Shown here in pieces: positions 43,246 to 52,371 of a stretch of 64,000 nt of DNA. The DNA is from Streptomyces lincolnensis (GTDB taxonomy: Bacteria > Actinomycetota > Actinomycetes > Streptomycetales > Streptomycetaceae): contig NZ_CP016438.1 of NCBI RefSeq assembly GCF_001685355.1, forward strand, positions 9,238,001-9,302,000, written 5' to 3'. The position numbers and the translations under genes were made by a program. Under the pieces are notes generated by a model. That model had not been told where the DNA came from and did not search any database. It saw nothing but the letters and a program-made list of their open reading frames with translations. Positions within the stretch are counted from its first letter, which is position 1. Every line of letters starts with the position of its first letter.

Positions 43246-45189
43246 TCAGGCACGGCGGGCCTTGAGCCGGTTCACCGCCGCGCGCCGCACCCGCCCGAGC
43301 AGACGCCGCGCCCTGCGGGCCAGTTTCCGCACGGCACCGGGCACCGGAGGACGCACGACCTGTACGGTGCCGGAACCGGCGCGCAGGCCGAACGGCAGCG
43401 GCAGGAAGCGGGGCTCGTCCGCGCCGGGGACCAGGCACAGGGCCAGCCGCCGGGGCGTGCCCTCCAGTTCGGCGACCGGCACCGCGGCCTCCAGCACCGA
43501 CCCGTCGCCGTCCGGGGTCAGCGTGCCGGGAACGTCGACGGAACCGCTCGCGGCGGTGAGCCGCAGCACCACGGTGGTCTCACCGGGGATGTACACCGGC
43601 ACGGGTACGCTCAGCCGGTCGCCGGTGACGGTCGCCCGGGTGAGGTCGGACAGGCCGAGGCGCTTGGTCGCCCGGTCGACGTCCAGGGCGAGTTGCCCCT
43701 TCGCGGTCCAGTACGGCAGGACCACCCGGTCGGCCGGCACGCCGGCGGGCGCGGCGGCGTCGCCCTTGCGCGGGCTCGGTCCCAGCCGGCACTCCTTGGT
43801 CCAGCCGCCCAGCCTCACGCGGACGAGAGCGTCCCACAGGCCGCCGCCCGGCGGGACACCGTCCGCGGCGGTGGCGGGGTCGATGGTGGCGGTGGCCCGC
43901 AGTACCAGCCGGACCCGCTCGCCGTCGCCCACCGGGACCATCTCCCGGGTGACCTCCACCGACTGGAAGTACTGGGCGGAGGAGGAACGTTCGCGCAGCA
44001 GCAGATCCGCCGTGGCTTTCCCGAACGCGGTCACGGTGTCGGCGCCGACCAGCGCGATCGCCTCGGTCACGTCCTTCGGGGCACCGTCGGTCGCGGCACC
44101 GGCCGGGCTCGACGGGAACGTCATCACCGCGTCGGCGGCCCGGTACTCGGCGGTGAGGTCGACCTTGAGCGCGCCGTCCTCCCACCGGATGGCTCCCGGC
44201 TCGGCCCGGACGCCCACGGAGGCCTCCCACTCCGCGAACGCCACCAGGTCGTCGAGCCGGTCGGCGGCGATCAGCGCGGCGATGATCCGCTGGGTCAGCG
44301 GCAGCCCCGCAGCGACACCGGGCGCGAAACGCTCCACCACCACACCGTGGATCTCCCGGAACAGTTCCCGCCGGTACTCCTCCGGCGCCGTCAGCAGACG
44401 CTTGCCGCGCATCCGCTCGACCATCTCGATCCGCAGCCAGCGCCGGTGCAGGCGGTCGCGCACCGGACCCGGCTCGGTGTACCGGTCGACGACGTCGAGG
44501 GCCTCGCGCAGGTTCTTGAAGTAGCCGACCGGGTCGAAGCGCTGGAAGCCCGCGTTGGAGGCGTCGTCGCGCTTGACGTGGTAGTAGCAGACGTAGTCGC
44601 TGAGCACCGAGACATTGCCCGCCCGCAGATAGGCCTCGGTGACGAAGACATGGTCCTCCAGCCGCCGCCTGCCCTCCGGGAAGCGCAGCCCGATCTCGTC
44701 GAGGAACTCCCTGCGGAACATCTTGTGCGGGGTGAGGCTGTCGATCAGCGGGGCGTTCTCGACGCTCGCCCGCGGGTGGTTGCGGCGGAACAGCTCCACC
44801 GGCACCCCCCTGCCCTTGCCCGCCATCTTCCCGACGACCACGTCGGCGGAATGGGCGACGCCGTAGTCGTACATCCGCTCAAGGGCCTCGTCGCCGAGGT
44901 AGTCGTCGTTGTCGACGAACATGACGTACTCGCCCTTGGCGGCGGCGATACCGACGTTGCGGGGCTTGCCCGACCAGCCGGAGTTCTCCTGGTGCACGAC
45001 CGTGACCCGGGGGTCCTCGGAGGCGAGCGCGTCGAGCCGGGCGGGCGTGCCGTCGGTGGAGCCGTCGTCGACGAAGATCACCTCGTACTCGTCCGGGGGC
45101 AGCGACTGTCGCTGGAGTGAGGTGATGCAGTCCTCGATGTAGATCCCCGGGTTGTAGACAGGGATGATGACGCTGACCTTGACCGGCAT
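43246..45189 (-). CDS. Family 2 glycosyltransferase with C-terminal beta-rich extension
   Basis: A 647-residue protein. Residues 1-230 are a GT-A GT2 domain: VSVIIPVYNPGIYIEDCITSL, VDDGSTDGTPARL, FVDNDDYLGDEAL (the D-x-D equivalent), SWSGKPRNVG-like acceptor loop and RRRLEDHVFVTEAYLRA (the ED motif). A helical part follows (to about 320), then about 300 residues of beta-strand-rich sequence of unknown fold, ending in a basic tail (RKLARRARRLLGRVRRAAVNRLKARR) that may bind membrane or polyanion. There is no membrane helix. It may build a wall teichoic-acid-like or other surface glycan, consistent with the neighbouring sugar operon. ATG 45189 has only a weak G-rich ribosome site. Confidence 0.85.
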   Translation of the reverse strand: MPVKVSVIIPVYNPGIYIEDCITSLQRQSLPPDEYEVIFVDDGSTDGTPARLDALASEDPRVTVVHQENSGWSGKPRNVGIAAAKGEYVMFVDNDDYLGDEALERMYDYGVAHSADVVVGKMAGKGRGVPVELFRRNHPRASVENAPLIDSLTPHKMFRREFLDEIGLRFPEGRRRLEDHVFVTEAYLRAGNVSVLSDYVCYYHVKRDDASNAGFQRFDPVGYFKNLREALDVVDRYTEPGPVRDRLHRRWLRIEMVERMRGKRLLTAPEEYRRELFREIHGVVVERFAPGVAAGLPLTQRIIAALIAADRLDDLVAFAEWEASVGVRAEPGAIRWEDGALKVDLTAEYRAADAVMTFPSSPAGAATDGAPKDVTEAIALVGADTVTAFGKATADLLLRERSSSAQYFQSVEVTREMVPVGDGERVRLVLRATATIDPATAADGVPPGGGLWDALVRVRLGGWTKECRLGPSPRKGDAAAPAGVPADRVVLPYWTAKGQLALDVDRATKRLGLSDLTRATVTGDRLSVPVPVYIPGETTVVLRLTAASGSVDVPGTLTPDGDGSVLEAAVPVAELEGTPRRLALCLVPGADEPRFLPLPFGLRAGSGTVQVVRPPVPGAVRKLARRARRLLGRVRRAAVNRLKARRA

Positions 45190-45413
45190 CGGTCTTCGGG
45201 CCCCCTTGGTTCGCTCGCCGCACGATTTGGGCTGATGCGCGTCCGCAGATGCTAGCGCCACGGGGTGAGTTGTCCATCTTCGCCCCCCGGCTCGGCGAGC
45301 CCGGCCCTCAAGTGCCGCGCGGGGCGGGGGAGAGGGGTAACGCGGCCTGTTCCCGGGGGAGTTCGACTACGGTGTGCGGTGGCCGGCGAACGGCGGTGAG
45401 GGGAGCGGAGCCG

Positions 45414-46226
45414 ATGCACGAGCATCCGACCGGTGGAACGTCGGTCAACTCCTCCGTGGCGCACCCCGCGCGGGTCTACAACGCCTGGCTCGGCGGCCGG
45501 GACAACTACCCCGCCGACCAGGAGGCGGCCGAGCTGGCCGCCGCGGCCAACCCGCGGATCGTCCCGGCCGTCCGGGCCAACCGCGCCTTCCTGGGGCGGG
45601 CCGTCCGCGAGCTGTCCGGGACGGCGGGCATCCGGCAGTTCCTCGACATCGGCACCGGCATCCCGACGGCGGACAACACCCACGAGGTGGCCCAGCGCGT
45701 CGACCCCGGCGCCCGGGTGGTGTACGTCGACAACGACCCGATCGTCCTGGCCCACGCCCGCGCGCTCCTCGTCAGCACCCCGCAGGGGGCGACGGACTAC
45801 GTGGAGGCCGACGTGCGCGACGTCGACCGCATCCTCGCCGTGGCCCGGCAGACCCTCGACCTGTCCCGGCCCGTCGGCCTCATGCTCGTCGCGATCCTCC
45901 AGTACGTCCCGGACACCGACGACCCGCACGCCATCGCGCGGGAGCTCCTGGACGCCCTCGCCCCCGGCAGCCATCTGGTGCTGTCCCACCCGGCCGCGGA
46001 CATCGGCGCCGAAGAGGTCGCCGCGTCGATGCGCGTCTACAACGAGCGCGCCGCCGAGCGGGCCGGCGCGACACCCCGTACGCACGCCGAGGTCACCCGG
46101 TTCTTCGACGGCACCGACCTGCTGGACCCGGGGGTCGTGGAGCTGCCCCGGTGGCGCCCCGGACCCGACGACGACTCCGCCCCCGGCCGGCTGCCCATGT
46201 GGTGCGGAGTCGGCCGCAGGCCCTGA
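45414..46226 (+). CDS. SAM-dependent methyltransferase, DUF574 (Methyltransf_19) family
   Basis: A 270-residue protein of the large Streptomyces DUF574 family. The N-terminal HPARVYNAWLGGRDNYPADQEAAE and FLDIGTGIPTADNTHEVAQ are the family signatures, VVYVDNDPIVLAHARALL is motif II, and the C-terminal GVVELPRWRPG and MWCGVGRRP are also typical. Substrates of the family are mostly unknown. ATG 45414 follows GGGGAGCGGAG. It is divergent from the glycosyltransferase gene. Confidence 0.9.
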   Translation: MHEHPTGGTSVNSSVAHPARVYNAWLGGRDNYPADQEAAELAAAANPRIVPAVRANRAFLGRAVRELSGTAGIRQFLDIGTGIPTADNTHEVAQRVDPGARVVYVDNDPIVLAHARALLVSTPQGATDYVEADVRDVDRILAVARQTLDLSRPVGLMLVAILQYVPDTDDPHAIARELLDALAPGSHLVLSHPAADIGAEEVAASMRVYNERAAERAGATPRTHAEVTRFFDGTDLLDPGVVELPRWRPGPDDDSAPGRLPMWCGVGRRP

Positions 46227-46252
46227 CCGCCGGGCCCCTCTAGGCTGACCCC

Positions 46253-46753
46253 GTGCGTCTGCTCCTGATGTCCGACACCCACCTCCCGAAGCGTGCCAAG
46301 GCCCTGCCCGCGCCGCTGCTCGCCGAACTCCCGCGCGCGGACGTCGTGTTCCACGCCGGAGACTGGGTCGACGCGGCCACCCTCGACCTGCTGGAGAGCC
46401 ACAGCCGCAGACTCGTCGGTGTGTACGGCAACAACGACGGGCCTCAGCTGCGGGCGAGGCTGCCCGAGGTGGCGTACGCCGACCTCGGCGGCCTGCGCTT
46501 CGCCGTGGTCCACGAGACCGGAACCGCCCAGGGCCGCGAGGCGCGCTGCGCCGCCCGCTTCCCGGACACCGACGTCCTGGTGTTCGGGCACAGTCACATC
46601 CCCTGGGACACCACCGCCCCCACCGGCCTGCGCCTGCTCAACCCCGGTTCCCCGACCGACCGCCGCCGCCAGCCCCACTGCACGTACATGACGGCGAGCG
46701 TCGACGACGGAACCCTCACGGATGTGGAGCTGCACCGGCTGCCGCTCCGGTAG
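46253..46753 (+). CDS. YfcE/MJ0936-type metallophosphoesterase
   Basis: A 166-residue phosphodiesterase. Metal-binding motifs in order are MSDTHLPK (D-x-H), HAGDWVD (GD-x-x-D), YGNNDG (GNND), FAVVHETG (GxxH-like) and VFGHSHIPW (GHSH). It would cleave phosphodiesters, with an unknown natural substrate. The start is GTG 46253, 26 bp after the previous stop, probably in one transcript. Confidence 0.9.
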   Translation: MRLLLMSDTHLPKRAKALPAPLLAELPRADVVFHAGDWVDAATLDLLESHSRRLVGVYGNNDGPQLRARLPEVAYADLGGLRFAVVHETGTAQGREARCAARFPDTDVLVFGHSHIPWDTTAPTGLRLLNPGSPTDRRRQPHCTYMTASVDDGTLTDVELHRLPLR

Positions 46754-46920
46754 CCGGGCCTTGAGTCCACCCGGTGTCGTCCCAGCGGTGCCGCCGCTCG
46801 TCAAAGGCGGTTCACGGCAAGGCAGTTGAGGAGCGGAGGCCTCGCCGCACTCCGCTATGCTCGGGCCGTTCGAATGGACGGACGATGTCCGGTGGGCGAC
46901 CGGGCCGCCGGGAAGGAAAC

Positions 46921-48471
46921 GTGAGCGAACGCGTGATATCCGGAGATGGCGATCACCAGGCGACGGGTTCCGGGCGCGGTGCGGAGCGGCTGATCGCCGG
47001 TCGGTATCAGCTGCACGAGGTCCTCGGCCGGGGCGGGATGGGCACGGTCTGGCGCGCCCACGACCGGCTGCTGGACCGCCCGGTGGCCGCCAAGGAACTG
47101 CACATCCTCGGCTCGGGCGACGAGGAGCGCCGGACACGGCTGCGCCGGGCCACCCGTGAGGCGCGGGCCGTGGCCCGGGTGCCGCACCCGCACGTGGTCG
47201 GCGTCCACGACCTGGTCGAGTCCGAGGACCGGCTGTGGATCGTCATGGAGCTCGTCGAGGGGCCCTCGCTGGCCCACCGGGTCTCCGAGTCCGGACCGCT
47301 CACGCCCCAGCGGGCGGCCGCCGTCGGTCTGCAACTGCTCGACGCGCTGGAAGCGGTACACGCCGTCGGCGCCCTGCACCGCGACGTCAAACCCGCCAAC
47401 GTGCTGCTGCGCCGCGACGGCAACGCCGTCCTCACCGACTTCGGCATCGCGGCCCTGGACGACGGCGACTTCCTCACCACCACCGGCGAACTCGTCGGTT
47501 CCCTGGAGTTCATGGCGCCCGAGCGGGTGACCGGAGCGGACGCCGGTCCGGCCTCCGACCTGTGGTCCCTGGGCGTCACACTCGCCACGGTCTGCGGTGG
47601 ACGGTCCCCGTTCCGCAGGCCGGCGGGACCCGCGACCCTGCACGCGGTGGCGTACGAGGAACCCGTGCTGCCGGAGCGGCTGGGCCCGCTGCGCCCGGTC
47701 GTCGAGGCGCTGCTGCGCAAGTCCCCGCGGGATCGCCCCTCGGCGGCCGCCGTGCGTACCGAACTGGGGCGCGTCGCCGCGGGGCGAGCCGGGGCGGAGC
47801 CGCTGCCACCGGAGACCGTACGGGTGTCCCCGGCACCGTTGGCCGACGCGGACACCGTGACCAGGGACCGGCGGAGCATCGCCGCGGGCGGGGAGCCCGT
47901 GCCGACGGCGTGGAGCACCACCTCCCTCTCACGGCGCCGCTCGTCCCGCCGGGCCGGCCCGAAGCGGCTGTGGTGGGCACTGTCCGGTACGGCGGTACTG
48001 GCGGCGGGAGTTGCCGGAGGGCTGTTCCTCTCCGGCGTGCTGCCCATCGAGGAGGACCCGAGGACGACGACCGTCAGTGAGGTCGTCCAGTCGGCGACCG
48101 GCTGGCAGCCGGTGACCGCCGTGTCCGTTCAGCGGGGCGACCAGGTCAGGGTGCGGTTCGTGTCGGGAGAATGGACCGCCGACCACCGGAACATGCCCAT
48201 GACCGCGTCGGCCGGCTACGACAGGGAGACCGACCGGCGGCTCGAAGGGGCGAAGGGCTGCAAGGTCAAGCCCGCGGCACCGTTCGGCGCTCTGCTGGCC
48301 GTCCTCGCCGGCGTGAAGAACGCTCCCGTGCACACCGTCGGACGAGAGCTGACCTTCCGGGCCGCCGGAAACGGCACCCTGCAACTGGGCATGAACGACA
48401 TTGCCGGATTCTGCTCCCAGGACAACCGGGGCGAACTGGCGGTCCGGGTGAGCGTGACGCACCGGAGCTGA
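46921..48471 (+). CDS. Membrane Ser/Thr protein kinase with extracellular LecA (PA-IL)-like domain
   Basis: A 516-residue PknB-type kinase. The GTG at 46921 follows GGAAGGAAAC. The kinase domain spans about 28-285: LGRGGMGTVWRAHD (G loop), VAAKEL (Lys58), LHRDVKPANVLL (catalytic loop), LTDFGIA and the APERVTG segment. A Pro/Ser/Arg-rich linker leads to one transmembrane helix (about 357-380, WALSGTAVLAAGVAGGLFLSG). The outside part, about 125 residues, matches the LecA galactose-binding fold pattern (VSVQRGDQVRVRFVSGEWTAD, KPAAPFGALLAVLAG, GTLQLGMNDIAGFCSQDNRG). It may sense a glycan or wall fragment; there are no PASTA repeats. Confidence 0.9.
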   Translation: MSERVISGDGDHQATGSGRGAERLIAGRYQLHEVLGRGGMGTVWRAHDRLLDRPVAAKELHILGSGDEERRTRLRRATREARAVARVPHPHVVGVHDLVESEDRLWIVMELVEGPSLAHRVSESGPLTPQRAAAVGLQLLDALEAVHAVGALHRDVKPANVLLRRDGNAVLTDFGIAALDDGDFLTTTGELVGSLEFMAPERVTGADAGPASDLWSLGVTLATVCGGRSPFRRPAGPATLHAVAYEEPVLPERLGPLRPVVEALLRKSPRDRPSAAAVRTELGRVAAGRAGAEPLPPETVRVSPAPLADADTVTRDRRSIAAGGEPVPTAWSTTSLSRRRSSRRAGPKRLWWALSGTAVLAAGVAGGLFLSGVLPIEEDPRTTTVSEVVQSATGWQPVTAVSVQRGDQVRVRFVSGEWTADHRNMPMTASAGYDRETDRRLEGAKGCKVKPAAPFGALLAVLAGVKNAPVHTVGRELTFRAAGNGTLQLGMNDIAGFCSQDNRGELAVRVSVTHRS

Positions 48472-48499
48472 GGCGCGCCCGCAGTTCGAGGAGATCCCC

Positions 48500-49609
48500 A
48501 TGACGCGTTTCGATCAGGTGCTGGCGGTGGTGGCCGAGCGGCGGGCCGAGTTCGAGGAGAAGCGGCAGGTCCCGCCGGACGTCGTCGCACTCTTCAAACG
48601 CGCGGGCATCTACCGGGCCGGCGTGCCCAGGAGATTCGGCGGTGACGCCCTGCCGCCCGCCGACTTCCTCCGCCTCGTCGAGCGGATATCGGCGGTCGAC
48701 GGCTCGGCGGGCTGGGTCGCAAGCTTCGGCTCCTCGGCCGTCTATCTGGCCGCCCTCCCGCTGGAGACACAGGCCCTGCTGTACGCCGACGGCCCGGACG
48801 TCGCCTTCGCGGGCGGCCTGTTCCCGGTCCAGCCCGCCGAACGCGTCGCCGGCGGCTACCGGGTCTCGGGCCGGTGGAGGTTCGCCAGCGGATGCAACGG
48901 CGCGGACGTCCTCGGCGTCGGGATCAGGGTCGGTGAGAACCAGGCCGGGCGTCCCCTGACCGCTGTACTGCGGCCCGAGCAGGTCGAGATCGACGAGAAC
49001 TGGGACGCCCTCGGGCTGCGCGGCACCGGCAGTCACGACCTGGTGGTACGCGGCGCAGTCGTGGCCGAGGAGTGGACGTTCGTCCGTGGTGGCGGGCCCA
49101 CCGTCGACGAGCCGCTGTACCGCTATCCGACCGTGCCCTACGCCGGCCAGGTGCTGGCCGTGGTCGGCCTCGGAGTGGCCCGCGCGGCGCTCGATCATGT
49201 CATCGCCCAGGGCGGGCGCGCCGGCTACACCGGTGCGCCCGAGCCCGCCGCACGCGCCACCTACCGCATCGCCGTCGGCCGGGCCGAGGCCCATCTCCGC
49301 TCCGCGCGCGCCTTCTTCTACGAGGCCACCGGCGACGCCTGGTCGACGGTCGAGGCGGGCGACCCGGTGGCCCCCGGACAGACCAGCCTGCTGCGGCTGG
49401 CCTCCGCCCACCTGGCCCAGACCTCCTTCGAGGTCGCGCAGAGCGCCTACCGGCTCGGCGGCATCGCCGCCGTCGCCTCCGGCAACCCCCTGGAGCGGCA
49501 CCTGCGTGACGCCTCGGTCGTACCGCAGCACGCCTTCCTCCAGGAGGGCATGTACGACGGCGTCGGCGCGGTGCTGACGGGTGTGCGGCCCTTCCCCGGC
49601 TACCTCTGA
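48500..49609 (+). CDS. Acyl-CoA-dehydrogenase-fold flavin monooxygenase-like protein
   Basis: A 369-residue protein of the ACAD superfamily, closest in pattern to group D flavin-dependent monooxygenases and thiolation-linked hydroxylases (HsaA-like). N-terminal helices include VPRRFGGDALPPADFLRLVERISAVDGSAGWVASFG; the beta domain shows GGYRVSGRWRFASGCNGADVLGVG; and the C-terminal helices read SFEVAQSAYRLGGIAAVASGNPLERHLRDASVVPQHAFLQ. It uses reduced FMN/FAD from a partner reductase, which is not seen here. The substrate is unknown. The start is ATG 48500 with a GAGGAG sequence before it. Confidence 0.85.
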   Translation: MTRFDQVLAVVAERRAEFEEKRQVPPDVVALFKRAGIYRAGVPRRFGGDALPPADFLRLVERISAVDGSAGWVASFGSSAVYLAALPLETQALLYADGPDVAFAGGLFPVQPAERVAGGYRVSGRWRFASGCNGADVLGVGIRVGENQAGRPLTAVLRPEQVEIDENWDALGLRGTGSHDLVVRGAVVAEEWTFVRGGGPTVDEPLYRYPTVPYAGQVLAVVGLGVARAALDHVIAQGGRAGYTGAPEPAARATYRIAVGRAEAHLRSARAFFYEATGDAWSTVEAGDPVAPGQTSLLRLASAHLAQTSFEVAQSAYRLGGIAAVASGNPLERHLRDASVVPQHAFLQEGMYDGVGAVLTGVRPFPGYL

Positions 49610-49680
49610 GCGGCACCACAGCCCCGGCCGGTCAGTGGCGGAAGGCGTCCACCGGTTCGATGCGCGCGGCCGCGCCGACG

Positions 49681-49830
49681 GGCCGCCTGGGTGGCGGCGA
49701 CCCGGTCGGGAACGCCGGTGACGGCGGCGCGCCTGCCGCCCTGCACGCCGTCCAGGTCGCCTTCTGGGTCGCCGTGGCGCTGGTCGTGACCGGCTTCGTG
49801 ACCAGCCGGATGATGGCCGACGCTTCGTAG
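49681..49830 (+). pseudogene. Remnant of MFS transporter C-terminus
   Basis: The frame ending with TAG at 49828-49830 reads LHAVQVAFWVAVALVVTGFV then TSRMMADAS, a typical last transmembrane helix and tail of a DHA2-type exporter. No start, no other transport helix and no upstream body are present; the frame before it is low in coding character. It appears to be the leftover of a deleted transporter gene. Confidence 0.6.
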
Positions 49831-49846
49831 CGTGGGCCACGGGTTG

Positions 49847-50865
49847 TCAGAGCCGCGCGCGGTCCGGGGCGGGCGGCCTCCTGGCGCGGGCCGGATCCGT
49901 GACGACGGGGCTCGCCGCCTTGAGGCTGCGCAGGACCGGGCTGCTCTCCATGCGGTGGACGGCGTCCAGGGAGCCCAGCCGCCGGGCCAGGTAGTGGTGC
50001 AGGTCGGCGGGGTCGCGGCACAGGGCCTGGGCCACCAGGTTGGTGGGCCCCGTGGTCGCGGCCACGTAGGCCAGTTCGTCGTGCCCCGCCAGCGTCGTCG
50101 CCACGTTCTCCAGCTGGGCCGGGGGCACCGACATCCACAGCAGCGCCCTGGTGTGGGCGCCGAAGTGCCCGGCGTCCACCTCGACGTCGTAGAAGACGGC
50201 GCCGCCGGCCCGCAGGTCCGCCAGCCGGCGCGCCACGGTGGCCGGGGACCACCCGGTCGCCCGGGCCAGCTCAGCGTGGCTGGCCCGCCCGTCCTTCTGA
50301 AGGGTGAGCAGCAAGTCGCCGTCACCCTCGGTGAGTTGGCGCGGCACGGGCGCGTACGAGGTCTCGGCCGCCTGCTGTTCGCGCAGGAGGCGCTGCTGGT
50401 CCTCGTCCAGGGTGTCGGCGCTGCGGCGCCAGTACGTCGGGCCGCCGAGGTAGGTGTGCAGGACGCAGTGCGCGGAGACGGCGGTGATGGCGCTGGTGCG
50501 CGGAATGTCGCGCAGCAGCAGGGAGTTGCCCGCCTCGGCCGCGGTCGGCGTATGGATGATCGCGACGACCTCGGTGCCGCCGGAGGTGAGTTTCACCCAC
50601 GAGGTGTCCCGCCGCCGGACGAGCGCGTGGGCCAGGTCCTGCGCGGAGCCCGCCGCGGCGGTGAGCCGCAGCAGCCACTGGGTCCGGCCCGCCCGATCGG
50701 GGTCCGGCAACCCCACGACCCGCAGGGGCGCCTCGCCGCGCAGCCGGCGGTAGCGACGGGCGACGGTCTGCGGGGGACGTCGAGGGCGGTGGCGATCCGG
50801 TTGAACGGCGCCCGGCCGTCGATGTGCAGCGCGTGGATCAGGGCACGGTCCAGGTCATCCAGCAT
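49847..50865 (-). pseudogene. Lrp/AsnC-family transcriptional regulator, frameshifted
   Basis: The N-terminus MLDDLDRALIHALHIDGRAP continues as FNRIATALDVP, a classic AsnC helix-turn-helix start at ATG 50865. In the next frame, the expected QTVARRYRRLRGEAPLRVVGLPDPDR follows, then the ligand-binding domain and a second HTH (LLLTLQKDGRASHAELARATGWSPATVARRLADLR) with a second Lrp domain to 49847. The frames join only if one base is added at the five-G run 50772-50776. So this is either a sequencing or assembly error or a real inactivating frameshift. The unbroken form would have about 338 residues and two Lrp modules, as known in Streptomyces. It is divergent from the pectate lyase gene. Confidence 0.82.
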
Positions 50866-50912
50866 GCCCACATCCTGCACTCCCGTGCCCGGCCGACGCT
50901 CATTCGTTCAGA

Positions 50913-50933
50913 CACATGAATATTAATCATGTG
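50913..50933. promoter_or_regulatory. AT-rich palindrome, likely Lrp/AsnC-type operator
   Basis: CACATGA and TCATGTG flank an AT-only 7-base centre, a perfect 7-7-7 inverted repeat 48 bp from the regulator start. Its position and AT-rich centre fit an autoregulatory Lrp/AsnC site. Confidence 0.7.
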
Positions 50934-50941
50934 CACGTCTA

Positions 50942-50970
50942 TTGACGCGTTCACGGCAACTGCCTACGTT
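50942..50970 (+). promoter_or_regulatory. Sigma-70-type promoter for pectate lyase
   Basis: TTGACG (50942-50947) and TACGTT (50965-50970) are separated by 17 bases, close to the HrdB consensus. The leader to the ATG at 51187 would be about 210 bases. Confidence 0.65.
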
Positions 50971-50973
50971 CCT

Positions 50974-50987
50974 GGGAAAGCGCTTCC
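50974..50987. promoter_or_regulatory. Operator-like palindrome at the pectate lyase transcription start
   Basis: GGGAAAGCGCTTCC has the AGCGCT core of LacI-family sites with one mismatch between arms, and lies just downstream of the -10 element, where a repressor would block initiation. Confidence 0.6.
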
Positions 50988-51186
50988 TATCCGTGATGCG
51001 GGGTGCGGCCGTCCGGTGGCCGTTCATGTCGTTGAACCAGCCGCATCGTCGCGCGAGGGAGCCGCCAGGGCAAGGGGCCGGCTGCCCGCACGTGCTCCAC
51101 CGCACCGGATCACCCCCTTCAGGGCCCACGAGCGGTCTGCCCACCGGCAGGCCGACACCGAGCAACCGACCGAATGGGGAACCGAG

Positions 51187-52290
51187 ATGAGGCGAACAGT
51201 CGCACTGCGGCTCTGCGCGGCACTGGCCATGACGGGCCTCGCGACGGCGACCGGTGCCGTGCTGCCGATACCCGAGGCGTCGGCCGCCACCGGCGGCGTC
51301 ACCGGCTACGCGACCCAGAACGGCGGGACCACCGGCGGCGCGGGCGGACAGACGGTGAAGGCCACCACCGGAACCGCCATCCACGCCGCCCTGTGCGGCC
51401 GGGCCAGTGCCAGTACCCCGATCACCATCCAGGTCGAGGGCACCATCAACCACGGCAACACCACGAAGGTGTCGGGCAGCAGCTGCAACACCGCCGCCGG
51501 CGTGATCGAGCTGAAGGCGATCAGCAACGTCACGATCGTCGGCGTCGGCGCCGGCGCCGTGTTCGACCAGTTGGGCATCCACCTGCGCGACGCCCGCAAC
51601 ATCGTCATCCAGAACGTGACCGTCCGGAACGTCAAGAAGTCGGGTTCCCCCACGTCCAACGGCGGTGACGCCATCGGCATGGAGCGCAACGTCCGCAACG
51701 TCTGGGTCGACCACGTCAACCTGGAGGCGTCGGGCGGCGAGTCGGCGGGGTACGACGGCCTCTTCGACATGAAGGACAACACCCAGTACGTGACCCTGTC
51801 CTACAGCGTCCTGCGCAACTCCGGCCGCGGCGGCCTCGTCGGCTCCAGCGAGAGCGACCTCTCCAACAGCTACATCACCTACCACCACAACCGGTACGAG
51901 AACATCGACTCCCGCGCCCCCCTGCTGCGCGGCGGCACGGCCCACATGTACAACAACCACTACCTGCGCCTGAACGAGTCCGGCATCAACTCCCGCGCCG
52001 GCGCGCGGGCCAAGGTGGACAACAACTACTTCGAGGACTCCAAGGACGTCCTGGGCACCTTCTACACCGACGCGGCCGGGTACTGGCAGGTCGGCGGGAA
52101 CACCTTCGACAACGTGACCTGGTCCACCCCCGGCAGCGAGAACCACCCGGCCGGACCCAACCCGCAGTCCAACACCACGATCGGCATCCCCTACTCCCAC
52201 ACCCTCGACGCGGCCGGCTGCGTCCCGAGCATCGTGAACCGGACGGCCGGCGCCAACAAGGGGCTCCAGGTGTCGGACGGCAAGTGCTAG
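51187..52290 (+). CDS. Secreted pectate lyase (polysaccharide lyase family 1)
   Basis: A 367-residue secreted lyase that cuts polygalacturonate by beta-elimination with Ca2+. The signal peptide spans about 1-33 (MRRTVALRLCAALAMTGLAT). PL1 features are NVTIVGVGAGAVFDQLGIHLRDARNIVIQNVTVRN, NVWVDHVNLEASG (the conserved WxDH), the Asp-rich GLFDMKDNTQYVTLSYSVL, and ITYHHNRYENIDSRAPLLRGG with the catalytic Arg. NRYENIDSR and NNHYLRLNESGINSRAGARAKVDNNYFED form the beta-helix turns. ATG 51187 has a weak GGGGAACCGAG upstream. It has a strong promoter of its own and a LacI-like site, and so is probably induced by pectin products. Confidence 0.93.
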   Translation: MRRTVALRLCAALAMTGLATATGAVLPIPEASAATGGVTGYATQNGGTTGGAGGQTVKATTGTAIHAALCGRASASTPITIQVEGTINHGNTTKVSGSSCNTAAGVIELKAISNVTIVGVGAGAVFDQLGIHLRDARNIVIQNVTVRNVKKSGSPTSNGGDAIGMERNVRNVWVDHVNLEASGGESAGYDGLFDMKDNTQYVTLSYSVLRNSGRGGLVGSSESDLSNSYITYHHNRYENIDSRAPLLRGGTAHMYNNHYLRLNESGINSRAGARAKVDNNYFEDSKDVLGTFYTDAAGYWQVGGNTFDNVTWSTPGSENHPAGPNPQSNTTIGIPYSHTLDAAGCVPSIVNRTAGANKGLQVSDGKC

Positions 52291-52371
52291 GAGGCATCCG
52301 ACGTCAGAAAACGGTTCAACATCAGAAAACGGATCGACGGCCGTGAGCGGGTCCTGACACAGTGGCGCACT

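Larger units (their letters stand above)
50866..51186. other. Divergent regulatory region between Lrp/AsnC regulator and pectate lyase
   Basis: 321 bases with no gene. It holds an AT-rich palindrome (50913-50933), a clear promoter (50942-50970) and a LacI-type operator-like site (50974-50987), all ahead of the pectate lyase. Confidence 0.6.

Noticed and set aside
52304..52332. 11-bp direct repeat (TCAGAAAACGG) before the GNAT gene as an operator
   Set aside because: It is short, just after the pectate lyase stop, and has no symmetry; it may be chance or part of a terminator region.
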